Assembly: GCF_002564045.1 (NCBI RefSeq)
Contig: NZ_PDJK01000002.1
Span: 620,001 to 684,000 of the forward strand
DNA: 64,000 nt
Source of the DNA: Amycolatopsis sulphurea
Lineage (GTDB): Bacteria > Actinomycetota > Actinomycetes > Mycobacteriales > Pseudonocardiaceae
Direction: 5' to 3'
The position numbers were made by a program, and so were the translations under genes. Under the pieces are notes generated by a model. It searched no databases and was not told where the DNA came from. It saw nothing but the letters and a program-made list of their open reading frames with translations. Positions 1 through 9,786 of this stretch are shown piece by piece. The stretch's first letter is position 1. Each line of letters begins with the position of its first letter.

Positions 1-1
1 A

Positions 2-592
2 GTGAGCCGCTACGGGCGAGGACAGCTCTCCCCCGCCGGCCTGAGCGAAGAACTCGACGAAGTGCTGTCGTTGTGCGCGTACTACGAAGACCTCTCCGGC
101 GGCGCCTTCACCGCACGGATACCCGGCCACGACCTGGATCCGTGTGCAGTCGTCAAAGGCTGGGCCGTACAACGCGCAGCCGACCGGCTGCACGCCGCGG
201 GCGCGCGTCGGTTCTGTCTCAACGCCGGCGGCGACGTCGTCACGTCCGGAGAGCCCGAGCCCGGACGACCGTGGCGCGTCGGCATCCGGCACCCCGAACA
301 GCCCCAAGAGGTCTGCGCGGTACTGGCTTCACAGGATGGAGCAGTCGCCACGTCGGCCGCGTACGAACGCGGGGCGCACATACTCGACGGCCGCACCGGA
401 CAACCCGCCACAGGTCTGTCGAGCGTGACTGTGGTCGCCAAAGACCTCACCCACGCCGACGCCCTCGCCACTGCCACCTTCGCGCTCGGTACGGACGGCA
501 TCGCTTGGGCCGCCGAGCAACCCGGCATCGAGGTGCTGATCATCGACGAGAACCGGCGCGTGCACCGCTCCCCCGGGCTCACCCAGGCCTGA
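2..592 (+). CDS. apbE: FAD:protein FMN transferase (ApbE family), 5' end outside window
   Basis: ApbE-family enzymes attach FMN from FAD covalently to a threonine of target flavoproteins, usually outside the membrane. The visible 196 residues match the C-terminal two thirds of the family: the VVKGWAVQ segment, the LNAGGDV motif (about residues 73-79) and the C-terminal DALATATFALG metal/FAD-site motif. Full-length members are about 300 residues, so the N-terminal part with any signal sequence lies before position 1. The GTG at position 2 is probably an internal valine codon rather than the start. The stop is at 590-592, and the next gene follows after about 60 bp on the same strand without an obvious terminator. 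Family assignment is firm; the protein target is unknown. Confidence 0.88.
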   Translation: MSRYGRGQLSPAGLSEELDEVLSLCAYYEDLSGGAFTARIPGHDLDPCAVVKGWAVQRAADRLHAAGARRFCLNAGGDVVTSGEPEPGRPWRVGIRHPEQPQEVCAVLASQDGAVATSAAYERGAHILDGRTGQPATGLSSVTVVAKDLTHADALATATFALGTDGIAWAAEQPGIEVLIIDENRRVHRSPGLTQA

Positions 593-655
593 AACTCGCT
601 CGCGCGCAGCACCGCGACCGGGCAGACTCCGGAGGAACGACCCGGGGGGAGCCCG

Positions 656-1036
656 ATGACCGCCGTAGTGCAAAACATCTCCGTCGACTGCGCAGATCCG
701 TGGCAGCTCGCGCAGTTCTGGACCGCCGTCACCGGCCGCCCGGTCGGCTCCGACGACCGTCCCGGCGACCCCGAGATCGGGATCGAGCTGGACTCCGGCG
801 TGCTCCTGCTGTTTCTCGCGGTGCCGGAACCCAAGGCCGGCAAGAACCGCCTCCACCTGTGCCTGCGGCCGGACCGACCACGCGACGAGGAGGTCGAGCA
901 CCTGCTCGCCCTCGGCGCGACCCTGCACTCCGACCACCGCCGCCCCGACGGCACCGGCTGGGCGGTCCTCCAGGACCCGGAAGGCAACGAATTCTGCGTG
1001 CTCCGCAGCGCCGAAGAGAAACAGGCGACGGGGTGA
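656..1036 (+). CDS. VOC/glyoxalase-like small protein
   Basis: This 126-residue protein has the single-module vicinal-oxygen-chelate fold pattern: an N-terminal beta strand, the segment AQFWTAVTGRPV, and a C-terminal AVLQDPEGNEFCVL signature. Such one-domain actinobacterial proteins act as dioxygenase-, glyoxalase- or resistance-type enzymes, and the substrate cannot be read from sequence. The ATG is preceded by a strong purine-rich ribosome site (GGGGGGAG) 4 nt upstream. Its stop overlaps the GTG of a following methyltransferase-like start (GTGA), which suggests a former translationally coupled pair. The partner is now truncated. Confidence 0.8.
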   Translation: MTAVVQNISVDCADPWQLAQFWTAVTGRPVGSDDRPGDPEIGIELDSGVLLLFLAVPEPKAGKNRLHLCLRPDRPRDEEVEHLLALGATLHSDHRRPDGTGWAVLQDPEGNEFCVLRSAEEKQATG

Positions 1037-1110
1037 CCGACTCGTTCGCGGTCAACCGGGCCAACTGGGACGAGCGTGCGCCGATCGGGCTGGCTGTGCC
1101 CGCGGAAATC
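1033..1110 (+). pseudogene. 5' stub of a class I methyltransferase
   Basis: Reading from the GTG at 1033 gives MTDSFAVNRANWDERAP, the characteristic N-terminus of a family of actinobacterial SAM-dependent methyltransferases. After about 17 codons the similarity stops and the frame runs into unrelated sequence, with no SAM-binding glycine motif. The GTG overlaps the TGA of the VOC gene, as an intact coupled gene would. From about 1110 to 1310 the opposite strand carries a short protein-like stretch (for example REYVHRWADGVMFADDEA) that I do not recognise; it may be another fragment. I read this as a deletion or rearrangement junction near 1085. Confidence 0.45.
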
Positions 1111-1330
1111 GCGAGCGCTGCTGCAGTTCCTGCTCGCCGCTGGGGTACCGCGCGCGGAGATCGAACAGCAGTTCCGGCTCCGCGGCGATCTCGATCGCTG
1201 ACGCCCATTCGGAGCTGTGGCGCGCTTCGTCGTCGGCGAACATCACTCCATCCGCCCACCGGTGAACGTACTCGCGCGCCCGGCTCCGGGACCGCGAGCG
1301 GAGCACATTCGACGACCGGTCACTGGCCAC

Positions 1331-1600
1331 GGTGTCGGCAAAGTCGGTGTGAGGGGCCTGCGCAGACGGCGGAGGTCCGTGAAGGTCCGTGAAGGGGCCC
1401 TTCACGGACTCTGAGTCTGTGAAGGGCCCCTTCACAGACCCGAAACAGGTATGGCGCACAGCGCGAGGTGGTCGCGCCTCGAATACCGCCGCATCGTCCG
1501 TTGCCGGGCGTGATCGACGAAGAGGGCAGGCGCCGTCGATGATGACGCGGCCGTCACGGCTCACTCTGCTGATCACGGGGCCTCGACCGACTTTGCCGGG
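1331..1600. repeat. Palindromic MITE-like element, copy 1 (interrupted)
   Basis: The left end (GGTGTCGGCAAAGTCGGT, 1331-1348) matches the left end of the copy at 16103. Two adjacent perfect palindromes follow, centred on GAAGGGGCCCTTC (1386-1408) and GAAGGGCCCCTTC (1416-1438), separated by CTCTGAG. The sequence up to 1441 is closely similar to the other copy. The expected right end, ACCGACTTTGCCGGG, does not follow directly but appears at 1586-1600, so about 145 bp appears to separate it from the core. The palindromes could also form strong RNA hairpins. No transposase is encoded. Confidence 0.7.
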
Positions 1601-1892
1601 CCCCTGCGGTCCCTGGCGACCGAGCAACGTAAGCCGCCGGATCTGGGGAATCAACAGCGCCGATACGCGGCCGATCGCAGCCCACCGCGTAATCCGGAAT
1701 GCTCGCCCGGACCACGAAGCGACACGGCACGGTAGCGGGCCGCGCCGTCCATCGCGAGGTTCCGAAGCCCTGCCCGAACACCTCTTGACGAGCTGATCAT
1801 CGGGCACATCCCCGAGCTGTGCCCTGAACGGCAAACCCGGCCCCGCTGCTACCACCGACACCGGAACAGCTTGCCGCAGAAAGGAATCCATC

Positions 1893-3101
1893 GTGTCTTT
1901 GCCGGTGCTGCCGCTGCCGGACGAGGCGTCCTGCCCGTTCGGCCCCCACCCGGAAATCGACGCGCTGCGCGAACACCGGCCGCTGACCCGGGTCCGCTGC
2001 CCGGCAGCGGGGATCGAAGCATGGCTGGTCACCGATTACGCCGACGTGCGCGAGGTGCTCGGCGATTCGCGGCGATTCAGCAGCAGCGGTGGCGCGACGG
2101 GGCACCTGCTGGCCAGCACGCCCCCGGATTCCCCGGTCGAGGAAGGCGATTTCGCCCGGATGGACGGCGCCGACCACGTCCGGTTCCGGCACCTGTTCGC
2201 CCCCGCGGTAGGCACCGCGAAACGGATGGCGGAGATCCGGCCGATGGTGCAGCGGATCGTGGACGAGGCGATCGACGAGCTGGCCGGCCAGGCGCACCCG
2301 ATCGACCTCCACGAGCAATTCGCGAAACCCGTCACCACGGCGGTGATCGGCGAGCTGCTCGGCGTACCCGCCGGGGACCGGAAGATCTTCCACCGGACCG
2401 CCGAAGCGCAGTTCGACAACGAAACCACCATCGACGAATTCAGTGCGGCGAAGCAGCCGCTCTTCGAATACGTGCAGGATCTGATCACACAACGGCGGGC
2501 CGAACCCGCCGACGACGCGATCAGCATCATGATCGAGCGTGGCGCGGACTTCAGCGACCTGGAGCTGGTCAAGATGGCCTCCGGACTGCTCGTCGGCGGC
2601 TACGACGCCACCGCTGCCCTGATCGCGCACGGCGTGCTCGCCCTGCTCGAAGAACCCGCCCAGCTCGCCCTGCTGCGGGAGAACCCGGACGTCGTGCCCG
2701 GCGCCGTGGAGGAAGTGGTGCGTCTGCTCGGCGCCACCACCGGGATGTTGCGCATCGCGGTCACCGACACCGAGATCGCAGGCACGCCGATCGCCGCCGG
2801 CGACTACCTCGTGGCGATGCTGCAGGCCGCGAACCACGATCCGGCCCAGTTCCCCGACCCGGGCCGGCTCGACCTGCGACGGGACAACCGGCGCCAGCTC
2901 GGCTTCGGGTTCGGGGCGCATCTGTGCGTCGGCCGGCAGCTGGCCCGGCTCGAACTGGCCGTGGTACTGGGCACGCTGTTCCGCCGCATCTCCGGGCTGC
3001 GGCTGGCCGTGCCGATCGACCGGATCCCGTTCAAGCGGAACTCGCCGATCACCGGCCCGGACCGGCTCCTGGTCACCTGGGACGAGATCCGGCCGGCCTG
3101 A
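1893..3101 (+). CDS. Cytochrome P450
   Basis: The protein has 402 residues, the usual length of soluble bacterial P450 monooxygenases, which use two electrons from a ferredoxin or flavodoxin to insert one oxygen atom into a substrate. The haem-binding loop FGFGAHLCVGR (Cys near residue 345), the ExxR motif in EEVVR (near 273) and an I-helix segment LLVGGYDATAA (near 234) are all visible. The I helix has GGYDAT where AG(H/D)(E/D)TT is usual, so the proton-relay acid-alcohol pair is slightly off consensus. The GTG start has AGAAAGGA 7 nt upstream. No ferredoxin gene is adjacent. The gene ends base-to-base against the convergent cysteine-dioxygenase-like gene. Substrate unknown. Confidence 0.93.
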   Translation: MSLPVLPLPDEASCPFGPHPEIDALREHRPLTRVRCPAAGIEAWLVTDYADVREVLGDSRRFSSSGGATGHLLASTPPDSPVEEGDFARMDGADHVRFRHLFAPAVGTAKRMAEIRPMVQRIVDEAIDELAGQAHPIDLHEQFAKPVTTAVIGELLGVPAGDRKIFHRTAEAQFDNETTIDEFSAAKQPLFEYVQDLITQRRAEPADDAISIMIERGADFSDLELVKMASGLLVGGYDATAALIAHGVLALLEEPAQLALLRENPDVVPGAVEEVVRLLGATTGMLRIAVTDTEIAGTPIAAGDYLVAMLQAANHDPAQFPDPGRLDLRRDNRRQLGFGFGAHLCVGRQLARLELAVVLGTLFRRISGLRLAVPIDRIPFKRNSPITGPDRLLVTWDEIRPA

Positions 3102-3581
3102 TCACCCGGCCCGGTAAGGACCCCGCACCGGGTCCGGCCGGTACGCGCGCATCTGCCGGCCCGCCCGGTACACGTGCACGCTGATCGCCGGATCGGATCC
3201 GTCGTTGCGCACCTCGTGCACGTACCCCGGTCCGAATACGCGGGACTGCCCGGTGGACAGCGAATGCACCTCGGTCACCGCACGCCCGTCCGGCGCTTGG
3301 CGCGCGACGGTCTCGGTCAGCCTGCCGGAGACCACCGTGAACGCACCGGTGGCCAAGGCGTGGTCGTGCAGATCGGTGTGCTGGCCGGGAAGCCAGCTCA
3401 GCAGCCAGATCTCCTGCCCGCCGGTGCGTTCGACCAGCGCGGAGAACCGCTCACGGGGATCATAGCTGAGCAGGCCGCCCCAGCGTTCCCGGTCCGCGGC
3501 CACCTCAAGGGCGACGCGCACCGGGTGGCGCAGGGCGGGGTCTTCGGGACGCAGCAGGGTGTTGTCCGGAACGGCGAACAT
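3102..3581 (-). CDS. Cysteine dioxygenase-type cupin protein
   Basis: The 159-residue protein matches the actinobacterial cysteine dioxygenase (type I) family: a cupin iron site with HTDLHDH (about residues 71-77) and a second-motif histidine in GYVHEV. Family members oxidise thiols such as cysteine to the sulfinic acid using non-haem Fe(II). Its stop codon directly abuts the stop of the P450 gene, with no intergenic base, so the two convergent genes must share or lack a terminator. The ATG start is 195 bp from gpsA. Thiol substrate specificity cannot be read from the sequence. Confidence 0.82.
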   Translation of the reverse strand: MFAVPDNTLLRPEDPALRHPVRVALEVAADRERWGGLLSYDPRERFSALVERTGGQEIWLLSWLPGQHTDLHDHALATGAFTVVSGRLTETVARQAPDGRAVTEVHSLSTGQSRVFGPGYVHEVRNDGSDPAISVHVYRAGRQMRAYRPDPVRGPYRAG

Positions 3582-3776
3582 GGTGGTGGAGCGGTCCTTT
3601 GCGGAATGTGGTGTCGAACTGGGCCGGAGCTGGGTTCACCGACAACAGCGACACGACGCGCGCCCGACCGGGCACAGGGCAGCAGCACCCGGCCACACAG
3701 TCTTCGCGTACATCAGCATGCATTCAGTGAACCAGCACCGGCCCGCCCGGACAACTCGTCCCAGCCCGTGGACCGC

Positions 3777-4802
3777 TCAGCGCCACTCGTGCTTCGGCGA
3801 CCGGCCGAGCAGCTCCGCCCCCGCCTGCCGCGGGTCGAGACCCTCGTGACAGACCCGGTGCATCGCTTCCGTGATCGGCATGTCGGCCCCGACCCGCTGC
3901 GCCAGCTCCCGGATCGACGAACACGACGCGACGCCCTCCGCGACCTGCCCGCCCGCCGCGGCCTGCGCTTGGGCGAGCGTCCCGCCACGGCCGAGCCGCT
4001 CCCCGAAGGTGCGGTTGCGCGACAACGGCGACGAGCAGGTGGCGACCAGATCGCCCAGCCCGGCCAGCCCGGCGAAAGTGAGCGGATCGGCCCCGAGCTT
4101 CGCGCCCAGCCGGGCCATCTCGGCCAGCCCGCGGGTGATCAGCGTCGCCATGGTGTTCGCGCCGAGGCCCATGCCCGCCGCCATCCCGCAGCTGAGCGCG
4201 ATCACGTTCTTGCACGCCCCGCCCAGCTCGCAGCCGACCACGTCGGTGTTGGTGTAGGGCCGGAAATACTGATTCGAGGTGGCGCGCTGCACCGCTTTGG
4301 CGCGGTCGTGCCCGGCGCAGGCGACCACCGCCGCGGCCGGCTGCCCGCCGGCGATCTCGCGGGCCAGGTTCGGCCCGGACACCACCACGATCTCCTCCGG
4401 CGGCACCTCGGCCAGCTCCGCGATCACCTCGCTCATCCGCTTGAGCGTGCCCAGTTCCACGCCCTTGGCGAGGCTGACCAGAATCGCGTCGCGCGGCAGC
4501 AGCGGCCGCCATCCGGTGAGATTGGCGCGCAGGCTCTGGCTCGGCACGCCGAACACCACCGCCTGCGCGCCCTCCAGCGCCGCCGCCGCGTCCGACGTCG
4601 CGGTGACCCGCTCCGGCAGCCGCGTTCCCGGCAGGTAGGCGAAGTTGGTGTGCTGCCCGCGGATCTCCTCGGCCACGCTCTCCCGGCGCGCCCACATCGT
4701 CACGTCCCGGCCGGCGTCGCCGAGCACCTTCGCGAACGCGGTGCCCCACGAGCCCGCGCCGAGCACGGTGACCCGCTGCACATCCGCGGCGAACGCGCCC
4801 AT
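3777..4802 (-). CDS. gpsA: NAD(P)H-dependent glycerol-3-phosphate dehydrogenase
   Basis: GpsA reduces dihydroxyacetone phosphate to sn-glycerol 3-phosphate, the backbone of membrane phospholipids. The 341 residues open with a Rossmann motif ([11 protein letters not shown]), contain the catalytic-domain segment [18 protein letters not shown] with the conserved lysine, and have typical full length. The ATG overlaps the stop of the acyltransferase gene by one base (TGATG), so the two are translationally coupled: the upstream gene acylates a glycerophosphate-type acceptor and gpsA supplies the backbone. M. tuberculosis has gpsA2 in the same slot beside fbiD and ppk. Confidence 0.95.
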   Translation of the reverse strand: MGAFAADVQRVTVLGAGSWGTAFAKVLGDAGRDVTMWARRESVAEEIRGQHTNFAYLPGTRLPERVTATSDAAAALEGAQAVVFGVPSQSLRANLTGWRPLLPRDAILVSLAKGVELGTLKRMSEVIAELAEVPPEEIVVVSGPNLAREIAGGQPAAAVVACAGHDRAKAVQRATSNQYFRPYTNTDVVGCELGGACKNVIALSCGMAAGMGLGANTMATLITRGLAEMARLGAKLGADPLTFAGLAGLGDLVATCSSPLSRNRTFGERLGRGGTLAQAQAAAGGQVAEGVASCSSIRELAQRVGADMPITEAMHRVCHEGLDPRQAGAELLGRSPKHEWR

Positions 4803-5503
4803 CAGGCGTCGTCCGGCTTCTTCGCGGGCGGCTGCTCCTGCCGGATCTCCGCGAGCAGCTCGGTGATCCGGTCCATGATCACGTCGGTCACCTCGCGCAG
4901 TGCCTTGGCACTGCGGGGGTTGCCACCCCGATAGCGGGACAGGTCGATCGGGTCGCCGACCAGATGCGTCACCGTCTTGCGCGGAAACGGCGTGAACTTC
5001 TTGGTGTAGCCGTTGAAGATCCGGTTGGTCCCCCAGCGCGCGACCGGGATCACCGGCACGTCGTTCTGCAACGCCAGCCGGGCCGCCCCGGTGAACGCCT
5101 TCGCCGGCCAGCCCTCCGGGTCCTTGGTGATCGTGCCCTCCGGATAGATCACGATCACCTTGCCCTCGGCCAGCGCCTCGTGCGCGTGCTTGAGGCTGTC
5201 GCCCGCGGCGCTCGATCCGCGCGAGACCGGGATCTGGCCCGAACCGTCGACGATCCGGCCGAGCACCGGCACCTGCTTGAGGCTCTCCTTCAGAAAGAAC
5301 CGCGGCACCCGCTGCTGCCGGTGCACGAACACCGCGTCGACCACCGGGTCCAGATGCGAGATGTGGTTCATCACCAGCACCGCCCCGCCCTCGCGGGGCA
5401 CCTTCTCGCCGCCGCGGTAGACCCGCTTGCCGATCGCGGTCACCGGGTAGAACACGATGGCGGCCAGCCCCACCCAGTAGCCGCCCTTCTCACGCCGCGC
5501 CAA
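4802..5503 (-). CDS. 1-acyl-glycerol-3-phosphate acyltransferase (PlsC-like)
   Basis: A 233-residue lysophospholipid acyltransferase: NHISHLDPV gives the catalytic HX4D motif, and VIYPEGTIT is the acceptor-binding block. It transfers an acyl group to lysophosphatidate or a similar acceptor at the membrane inner face. I chose the TTG at 5501-5503 because an ideal AGGAGG lies 5 nt upstream and the protein then begins just before the conserved region. The open frame extends much further upstream, but that part overlaps cofC and ppk on the other strand and has no homology signal. The stop overlaps the gpsA start. Confidence 0.88.
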   Translation of the reverse strand: MARREKGGYWVGLAAIVFYPVTAIGKRVYRGGEKVPREGGAVLVMNHISHLDPVVDAVFVHRQQRVPRFFLKESLKQVPVLGRIVDGSGQIPVSRGSSAAGDSLKHAHEALAEGKVIVIYPEGTITKDPEGWPAKAFTGAARLALQNDVPVIPVARWGTNRIFNGYTKKFTPFPRKTVTHLVGDPIDLSRYRGGNPRSAKALREVTDVIMDRITELLAEIRQEQPPAKKPDDA

Positions 5504-5612
5504 GACTCCTCCTCGAAAACCGTTCCCACCTGATCCTGCCGCGTGCCGGTTCGCGCAGTCCAGGGAGGGTGCGCTCAACGCCGCCGGAGGGCTTTCGGGT
5601 AAAGATGGACGG

Positions 5613-6245
5613 GTGGACGTGGACCTGGTCGTGCCGTTGAAACACCCGCGCGAGGGCAAGTCCCGGCTGCGCGGCACGGTCGCCGCGGACCGGCACGCGG
5701 AGCTGGTGGTCGCGCTGGCACAGGACACCCTGGCCGCGGTCACCTCGGTGACGCGGGTGCGGCGGGTGCTGGTGGTGACCGCGGAGCCGGATGCGCTGTC
5801 GCTTTTGGCCGGTCTCGGCGTGGAGCTGAGCGTTGAGCCCACGGGAGCCGGGCTCAACGAAGCGCTGCGCCACGGCGCGCGGCTGCTACGGGCAGACGCG
5901 CCACGGGGCGTGGTCGGCGCGTTGCAGGCCGACCTTCCCGCGTTGCGCGCGGGGGATCTGGCACGCGCGCTGGCCGAGGCCGAGGGCCGCCGCGTGGTGG
6001 TCGCGGACCGGCACGGCACCGGCAGCACGCTGCTGCTGGCCGCCCCCGGAACCCCGCTCGACCCGCATTTCGGCCCGGGCTCGGCCGCGCGGCACATCGA
6101 ATCCGGAGCCGTCCCGCTCACCGGCGCACTGGCGTCGCTGCGCAGCGATGTGGACACTGCGGAGGATCTCCGGCACGCCGCGGAACTCGGCCTGGGCAAG
6201 CACACCGCGGCGCTGCTGCCCGCGCAGGCCGCACCGTCGCGCTGA
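5613..6245 (+). CDS. cofC: 2-phospholactate / phosphoenolpyruvate guanylyltransferase (CofC/FbiD)
   Basis: Coenzyme F420 synthesis: the enzyme joins GTP with 2-phospho-L-lactate, or phosphoenolpyruvate in actinobacteria (FbiD), to give the activated side-chain donor used by CofD/FbiA. The 210 residues carry the nucleotidyltransferase features VPLKHPREGKSRL at the N-terminus, GVVGALQADLPAL mid-protein and DRHGTGSTLLLAAPG. Position next to ppk and gpsA is conserved with M. tuberculosis Rv2983. The start is GTG; a second in-frame GTG two codons later is possible. The gene diverges from plsC across about 110 bp that must hold both promoters. Confidence 0.9.
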   Translation: MDVDLVVPLKHPREGKSRLRGTVAADRHAELVVALAQDTLAAVTSVTRVRRVLVVTAEPDALSLLAGLGVELSVEPTGAGLNEALRHGARLLRADAPRGVVGALQADLPALRAGDLARALAEAEGRRVVVADRHGTGSTLLLAAPGTPLDPHFGPGSAARHIESGAVPLTGALASLRSDVDTAEDLRHAAELGLGKHTAALLPAQAAPSR

Positions 6246-6300
6246 TTCGTTCCGCCGACCTTCATTACGGTCTGCGCGAACCGCAGGTTCGTAGGGAACA

Positions 6301-8691
6301 ATGGATGCCGTGAGCACAGCAGACGGCACTCCCCCGGCCACCGACGGCCCGCCTGCCCGGCGGCGCCGGACCAGCGCGGCCAAGTCCACGGCGTCGACCG
6401 CGAAGAACGCCAAAGCGGCAAGCGCCACCGGCAAGGCAGCCGGTCGCTCGCAGTCCACGAACGCCGGCAAGGGGAAGCGCGCCACCACCGGCTCGGCGAA
6501 GTCTCGCAAGGCGACACCGCCGGCGAAGGCCGGCGCGGCCGGGAAATCCACCACTGCCGTCTCGCGTGCCGAAGAGGATTTCCGCGCGATCCCGTCCGCG
6601 CCGCCCGCGGTCACCGCAGCGTCCCCCGCCGTCGAGACGCTGCCCGACGACCGCTACTTCAACCGCGAGCTGTCCTGGCTCGACTTCAACGCCCGGGTGC
6701 TCGCGCTGGGCGAGGACGAGTCGCAGCCGCTGCTCGAACGGGCGAAGTTCCTCGCCATCTTCGCGTCCAATTTGGACGAGTTCTACATGGTCCGGGTGGC
6801 CGGGCTGAAGCGGCGCGACGACACCGGGCTGTCCGTGCGCAGCGCGGACGGACTCACCCCGCGCGAACAGCTGGACTACATCTCCAAGCGCAATCAGGAC
6901 CTGGTCGAGCGGCACACCGCGGCGTTCAAGAAGCACCTGCGCCCGCAGCTGGCCGAGCAGGACATCCGGATCGTCGGCTGGGCCGACCTCAGCGGCGCCC
7001 AGCAGCTGCGCCTGTCCAGTTACTTCTCCGAGCAGATCTTCCCGGTGCTGACCCCGCTCGCGGTCGACCCGGCGCACCCGTTCCCCTACATCTCCGGGCT
7101 TTCGCTCAACCTCGCGGTCACCGTGCGGGATCCCCAGGGCGGCACGGAACGCTTCGCCCGGGTGAAGGTGCCCAGCAACGTGCCACGGCTGATGCGGGTG
7201 GAGACCGAGCGTGCCAGCCGCAGCGCCACCTTCCTGCCGCTGGAGGAACTGATCTCGGCGCATCTGGGCGAGCTGTTCACCGGGATGGAGGTGACCGAGC
7301 ACCACGTGTTCCGGGTCACCCGCAACGCGGACTTCGAAGTCGAGGAGGACCGCGACGAGGATCTGCTGCAGGCGCTGGAACGGGAACTGGCGCAGCGCCG
7401 GTTCGGCCCGCCGGTACGGCTGGAAGTGGCGCAGGACATGAGCGAGCACATGCTCGAACTGCTGCTGCGCGAGCTGGAGGTGGATCCCGAGGACGTGGTC
7501 GAGGTGCCCGGGCTGCTGGATCTCACCTGCCTGTTCCAGCTCGCCGGGATCGACCGCAAGGAACTCAAGGATCGCCCGTTCGTGCCCGCCACGCATCCGG
7601 CGTTCGGCGAACGCGAGACGCCCAAGAGCGTGTTCGCCACGCTGCGCGAGGGCGACGTGCTGGTGCACCACCCGTACGATTCGTTCTCCACCAGCGTGCA
7701 GCGGTTCATCGAGCAGGCCGCGGCGGATTCGAAGGTGCTGGCGATCAAGCAGACGCTGTACCGCACTTCCGGTGATTCGCCGATCGTGGACGCACTGATC
7801 GACGCCGCGGAAGCGGGCAAGCAGGTCGTCGCGCTGGTGGAGATCAAGGCGCGGTTCGACGAGCAGGCCAACATCACCTGGGCCCGCACGCTGGAGCGCG
7901 CGGGCGTGCACGTGGTCTACGGCCTCGTCGGGCTCAAGACGCACTGCAAGGTGTCGATGGTGGTGCGGCAGGAGGGGTCCACGATCCGCCGTTACTGCCA
8001 CATCGGCACCGGCAACTACAACCCGAAGACCGCGCGGCTGTACGAGGATCTCGGCCTCCTCACCGCCGACCCGAGCATCGGCGCGGACGTCACCGACCTG
8101 TTCAACGTGCTCACCGGCTACTCGCGCCAGGACGCCTACCGCACCATCCTCACCTCGCCGCACGGGATCCGGCGCGGCATCGTGCGGGCGATCGGCGAGG
8201 AGATCGCACTGGCCAGGGCCGGGCTGCAGGCGGGGATCCGGATCAAGTGCAACTCGCTCGTCGACGAGCAGGTGATCGACGCGCTGTACCACGCGTCCCA
8301 GGCGGGGGTGCCGGTCGAGGTGGTGGTGCGCGGGATCTGCGCGCTGAAGCCAGGAGTCGAAGGGCTGAGCGAGAACATCCGCGTCCGCTCGATCCTCGGC
8401 CGGTTCCTGGAACACTCGCGGGTGTTCCACTTCCGGGCCGGCGGCACGCACTGGATCGGCAGCGCGGACATGATGCACCGCAACCTGGATCGCCGGATCG
8501 AGGCGCTGGTGCGGGTCAAGGCCCCGAAGCTGACCGCACAGCTGGACGCGATGCTCGACTCCGCGCTGGACCCGGCCACCCGCTGCTGGGTGCTGACCTC
8601 GACCGGCGAATGGCAGCCGTTCCCGGCGGACGGCTCGCAAGTGCGCGACCACCAGACCGAACTCACGAAGCTGCACGGAGCGATGGGATGA
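6301..8691 (+). CDS. ppk1: Polyphosphate kinase 1
   Basis: PPK1 reversibly transfers the ATP gamma-phosphate to inorganic polyphosphate. The conserved body starts near residue 115 ([14 protein letters not shown]) and includes the phosphohistidine region [12 protein letters not shown] and the phospholipase-D-like second half. The total of 796 residues is about 100 longer than the usual enzyme. The extra N-terminal 110 residues are Ala/Lys/Thr-rich low complexity, resembling the tails of the two HU proteins in this window. The last codons overlap the start of mutT1 by 4 nt (ATGA), so the two genes form an operon as in mycobacteria (Rv2984-Rv2985). Confidence 0.96.
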   Translation: MDAVSTADGTPPATDGPPARRRRTSAAKSTASTAKNAKAASATGKAAGRSQSTNAGKGKRATTGSAKSRKATPPAKAGAAGKSTTAVSRAEEDFRAIPSAPPAVTAASPAVETLPDDRYFNRELSWLDFNARVLALGEDESQPLLERAKFLAIFASNLDEFYMVRVAGLKRRDDTGLSVRSADGLTPREQLDYISKRNQDLVERHTAAFKKHLRPQLAEQDIRIVGWADLSGAQQLRLSSYFSEQIFPVLTPLAVDPAHPFPYISGLSLNLAVTVRDPQGGTERFARVKVPSNVPRLMRVETERASRSATFLPLEELISAHLGELFTGMEVTEHHVFRVTRNADFEVEEDRDEDLLQALERELAQRRFGPPVRLEVAQDMSEHMLELLLRELEVDPEDVVEVPGLLDLTCLFQLAGIDRKELKDRPFVPATHPAFGERETPKSVFATLREGDVLVHHPYDSFSTSVQRFIEQAAADSKVLAIKQTLYRTSGDSPIVDALIDAAEAGKQVVALVEIKARFDEQANITWARTLERAGVHVVYGLVGLKTHCKVSMVVRQEGSTIRRYCHIGTGNYNPKTARLYEDLGLLTADPSIGADVTDLFNVLTGYSRQDAYRTILTSPHGIRRGIVRAIGEEIALARAGLQAGIRIKCNSLVDEQVIDALYHASQAGVPVEVVVRGICALKPGVEGLSENIRVRSILGRFLEHSRVFHFRAGGTHWIGSADMMHRNLDRRIEALVRVKAPKLTAQLDAMLDSALDPATRCWVLTSTGEWQPFPADGSQVRDHQTELTKLHGAMG

Positions 8692-9635
8692 GCGCAGATG
8701 TCCGTGCCGCGGGCGCGGTGCTGTGGCGCCCCGCGAAAACCGGCGTCGAGGTCGCACTCGTGCACCGGCCGCGCTACGACGACTGGTCGCTGCCGAAGGG
8801 AAAGGTGGATCCCGGCGAGACACTCGCGGCCACCGCGGTCCGCGAGATCGCCGAGGAGACCGGCTTTCACACCGTGCTGGGCCGCCAGCTCGCGCAGATC
8901 GGGTACGAGGTGCCCGCGAAGGGCAACGGAAAGCTGCTGAAGAAGACCGTCGACTACTTCAGCGGCAAGGCGATCTCCGGCGCTTTCCGGCCCGGCGATG
9001 AGGTGGACGAGCTGCGCTGGCTCGCCCCGCAGGAAGCCGAACGGCTGCTCACCCGCGACACCGACGTCCGAGTGCTGCGGGAATTCTGTGCGCTGCCCGC
9101 GGACCTCACCACGGTGTTGCTGGTCCGGCACGCCAAAGCAGGCAAACGCGACGACTGGACCGGCGACGACGACCTGCGCCCCCTGTCGGAAGCCGGCCGC
9201 CGCCAAGCCGACGCGCTCCGGGAACTGTTGCCGCACTACGGCCCCGACCGGGTGTTCTCCGCGCCGCGGCTGCGGTGCGTGCGCACGGTCTCCGGAGTCG
9301 CCGAGGACCTCGGTACCGAAGTCCGGCACGAACCCCTGCTGTCGGAAGAGGGCTACTGGCCCGACCCGGCCCGCGGGATCAGCCGCCTGCTGGCCATCAC
9401 CGCGGCCGGCGGCACCCCGCTCGTCAGCAGCCAGGGGGGCGTGATCCCGGACCTGGTGAGCGCCCTCGCCGACCGGGACGCCCTGGACCTCCCGTCCACC
9501 AGCGGCGGTGTGGTGCCCAGCAAGAAGGGTTCGCTGTGGGTGCTCTCGTTCCGCACCACGGCCGACGGCCCGGTCCTGGTGAGCGCGGACTACCACCCGA
9601 GCCCGCTGCCCTTGCCGGCGCCGTCCCACACCTGA
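8688..9635 (+). CDS. mutT1: MutT1-type NUDIX hydrolase with C-terminal histidine-phosphatase domain
   Basis: The 315 residues form two domains. Residues 1-140 are a NUDIX hydrolase with the full box (GKVDPGET, then REIAEETGF). From about 145 on lies a histidine phosphatase beginning LLVRHAKAG, the RHG-type catalytic motif. The mycobacterial orthologue MutT1 (Rv2985) has the same fusion and removes 8-oxo-dGTP and diadenosine polyphosphates. I place the start at the ATG overlapping the ppk1 stop (ATGA); longer open frames upstream lie inside ppk1. A terminator hairpin follows 14 bp after the stop. Confidence 0.93.
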   Translation: MSADVRAAGAVLWRPAKTGVEVALVHRPRYDDWSLPKGKVDPGETLAATAVREIAEETGFHTVLGRQLAQIGYEVPAKGNGKLLKKTVDYFSGKAISGAFRPGDEVDELRWLAPQEAERLLTRDTDVRVLREFCALPADLTTVLLVRHAKAGKRDDWTGDDDLRPLSEAGRRQADALRELLPHYGPDRVFSAPRLRCVRTVSGVAEDLGTEVRHEPLLSEEGYWPDPARGISRLLAITAAGGTPLVSSQGGVIPDLVSALADRDALDLPSTSGGVVPSKKGSLWVLSFRTTADGPVLVSADYHPSPLPLPAPSHT

Positions 9636-9648
9636 GCGCGATCGCGCG

Positions 9649-9683
9649 ACCGTAGGCGGGGATCTCCGCTTCCCGCCTACGGT
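9649..9683 (+). terminator. Terminator hairpin after mutT1
   Basis: ACCGTAGGCGGG (9649-9660) pairs with CCCGCCTACGGT (9672-9683), a perfect 12-bp stem with an 11-nt loop, 14 bp after the mutT1 stop. There is no long T-tract, as is common in high-GC actinobacteria. Confidence 0.75.
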
Positions 9684-9697
9684 TCGCTGCCTTGGGG

Positions 9698-9786
9698 CTT
9701 TGGTGCCTCGCTTTGGTGCCTCGCTTTGCTGCCCCGCTTTGGTGCCTCGCTCTGGTGCCGCTTTGGTGCCTCGCTTTGATGCCTCG
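9698..9786. repeat. Seven tandem copies of a 13-bp unit CTTTGGTGCCTCG
   Basis: Units start at 9698, 9711, 9724, 9737, 9750 (an 11-bp short copy), 9761 and 9774; four are identical and three carry one to three changes. The 13-bp period is not a multiple of three, so the array is not a coding repeat. It lies directly after the mutT1 terminator. Confidence 0.9.

Noticed and set aside
1893..3581. Small biosynthetic gene cluster around the P450
   Set aside because: Only a P450 and a convergent cysteine dioxygenase-like gene are present, with no core synthase, transporter or ferredoxin next to them.
6265..8823. Long open frame antisense to ppk1 (about 850 codons, minus strand)
   Set aside because: It mirrors the codon structure of ppk1, is rich in Arg/Gly/His without any family motif, and ppk1 itself is certain.
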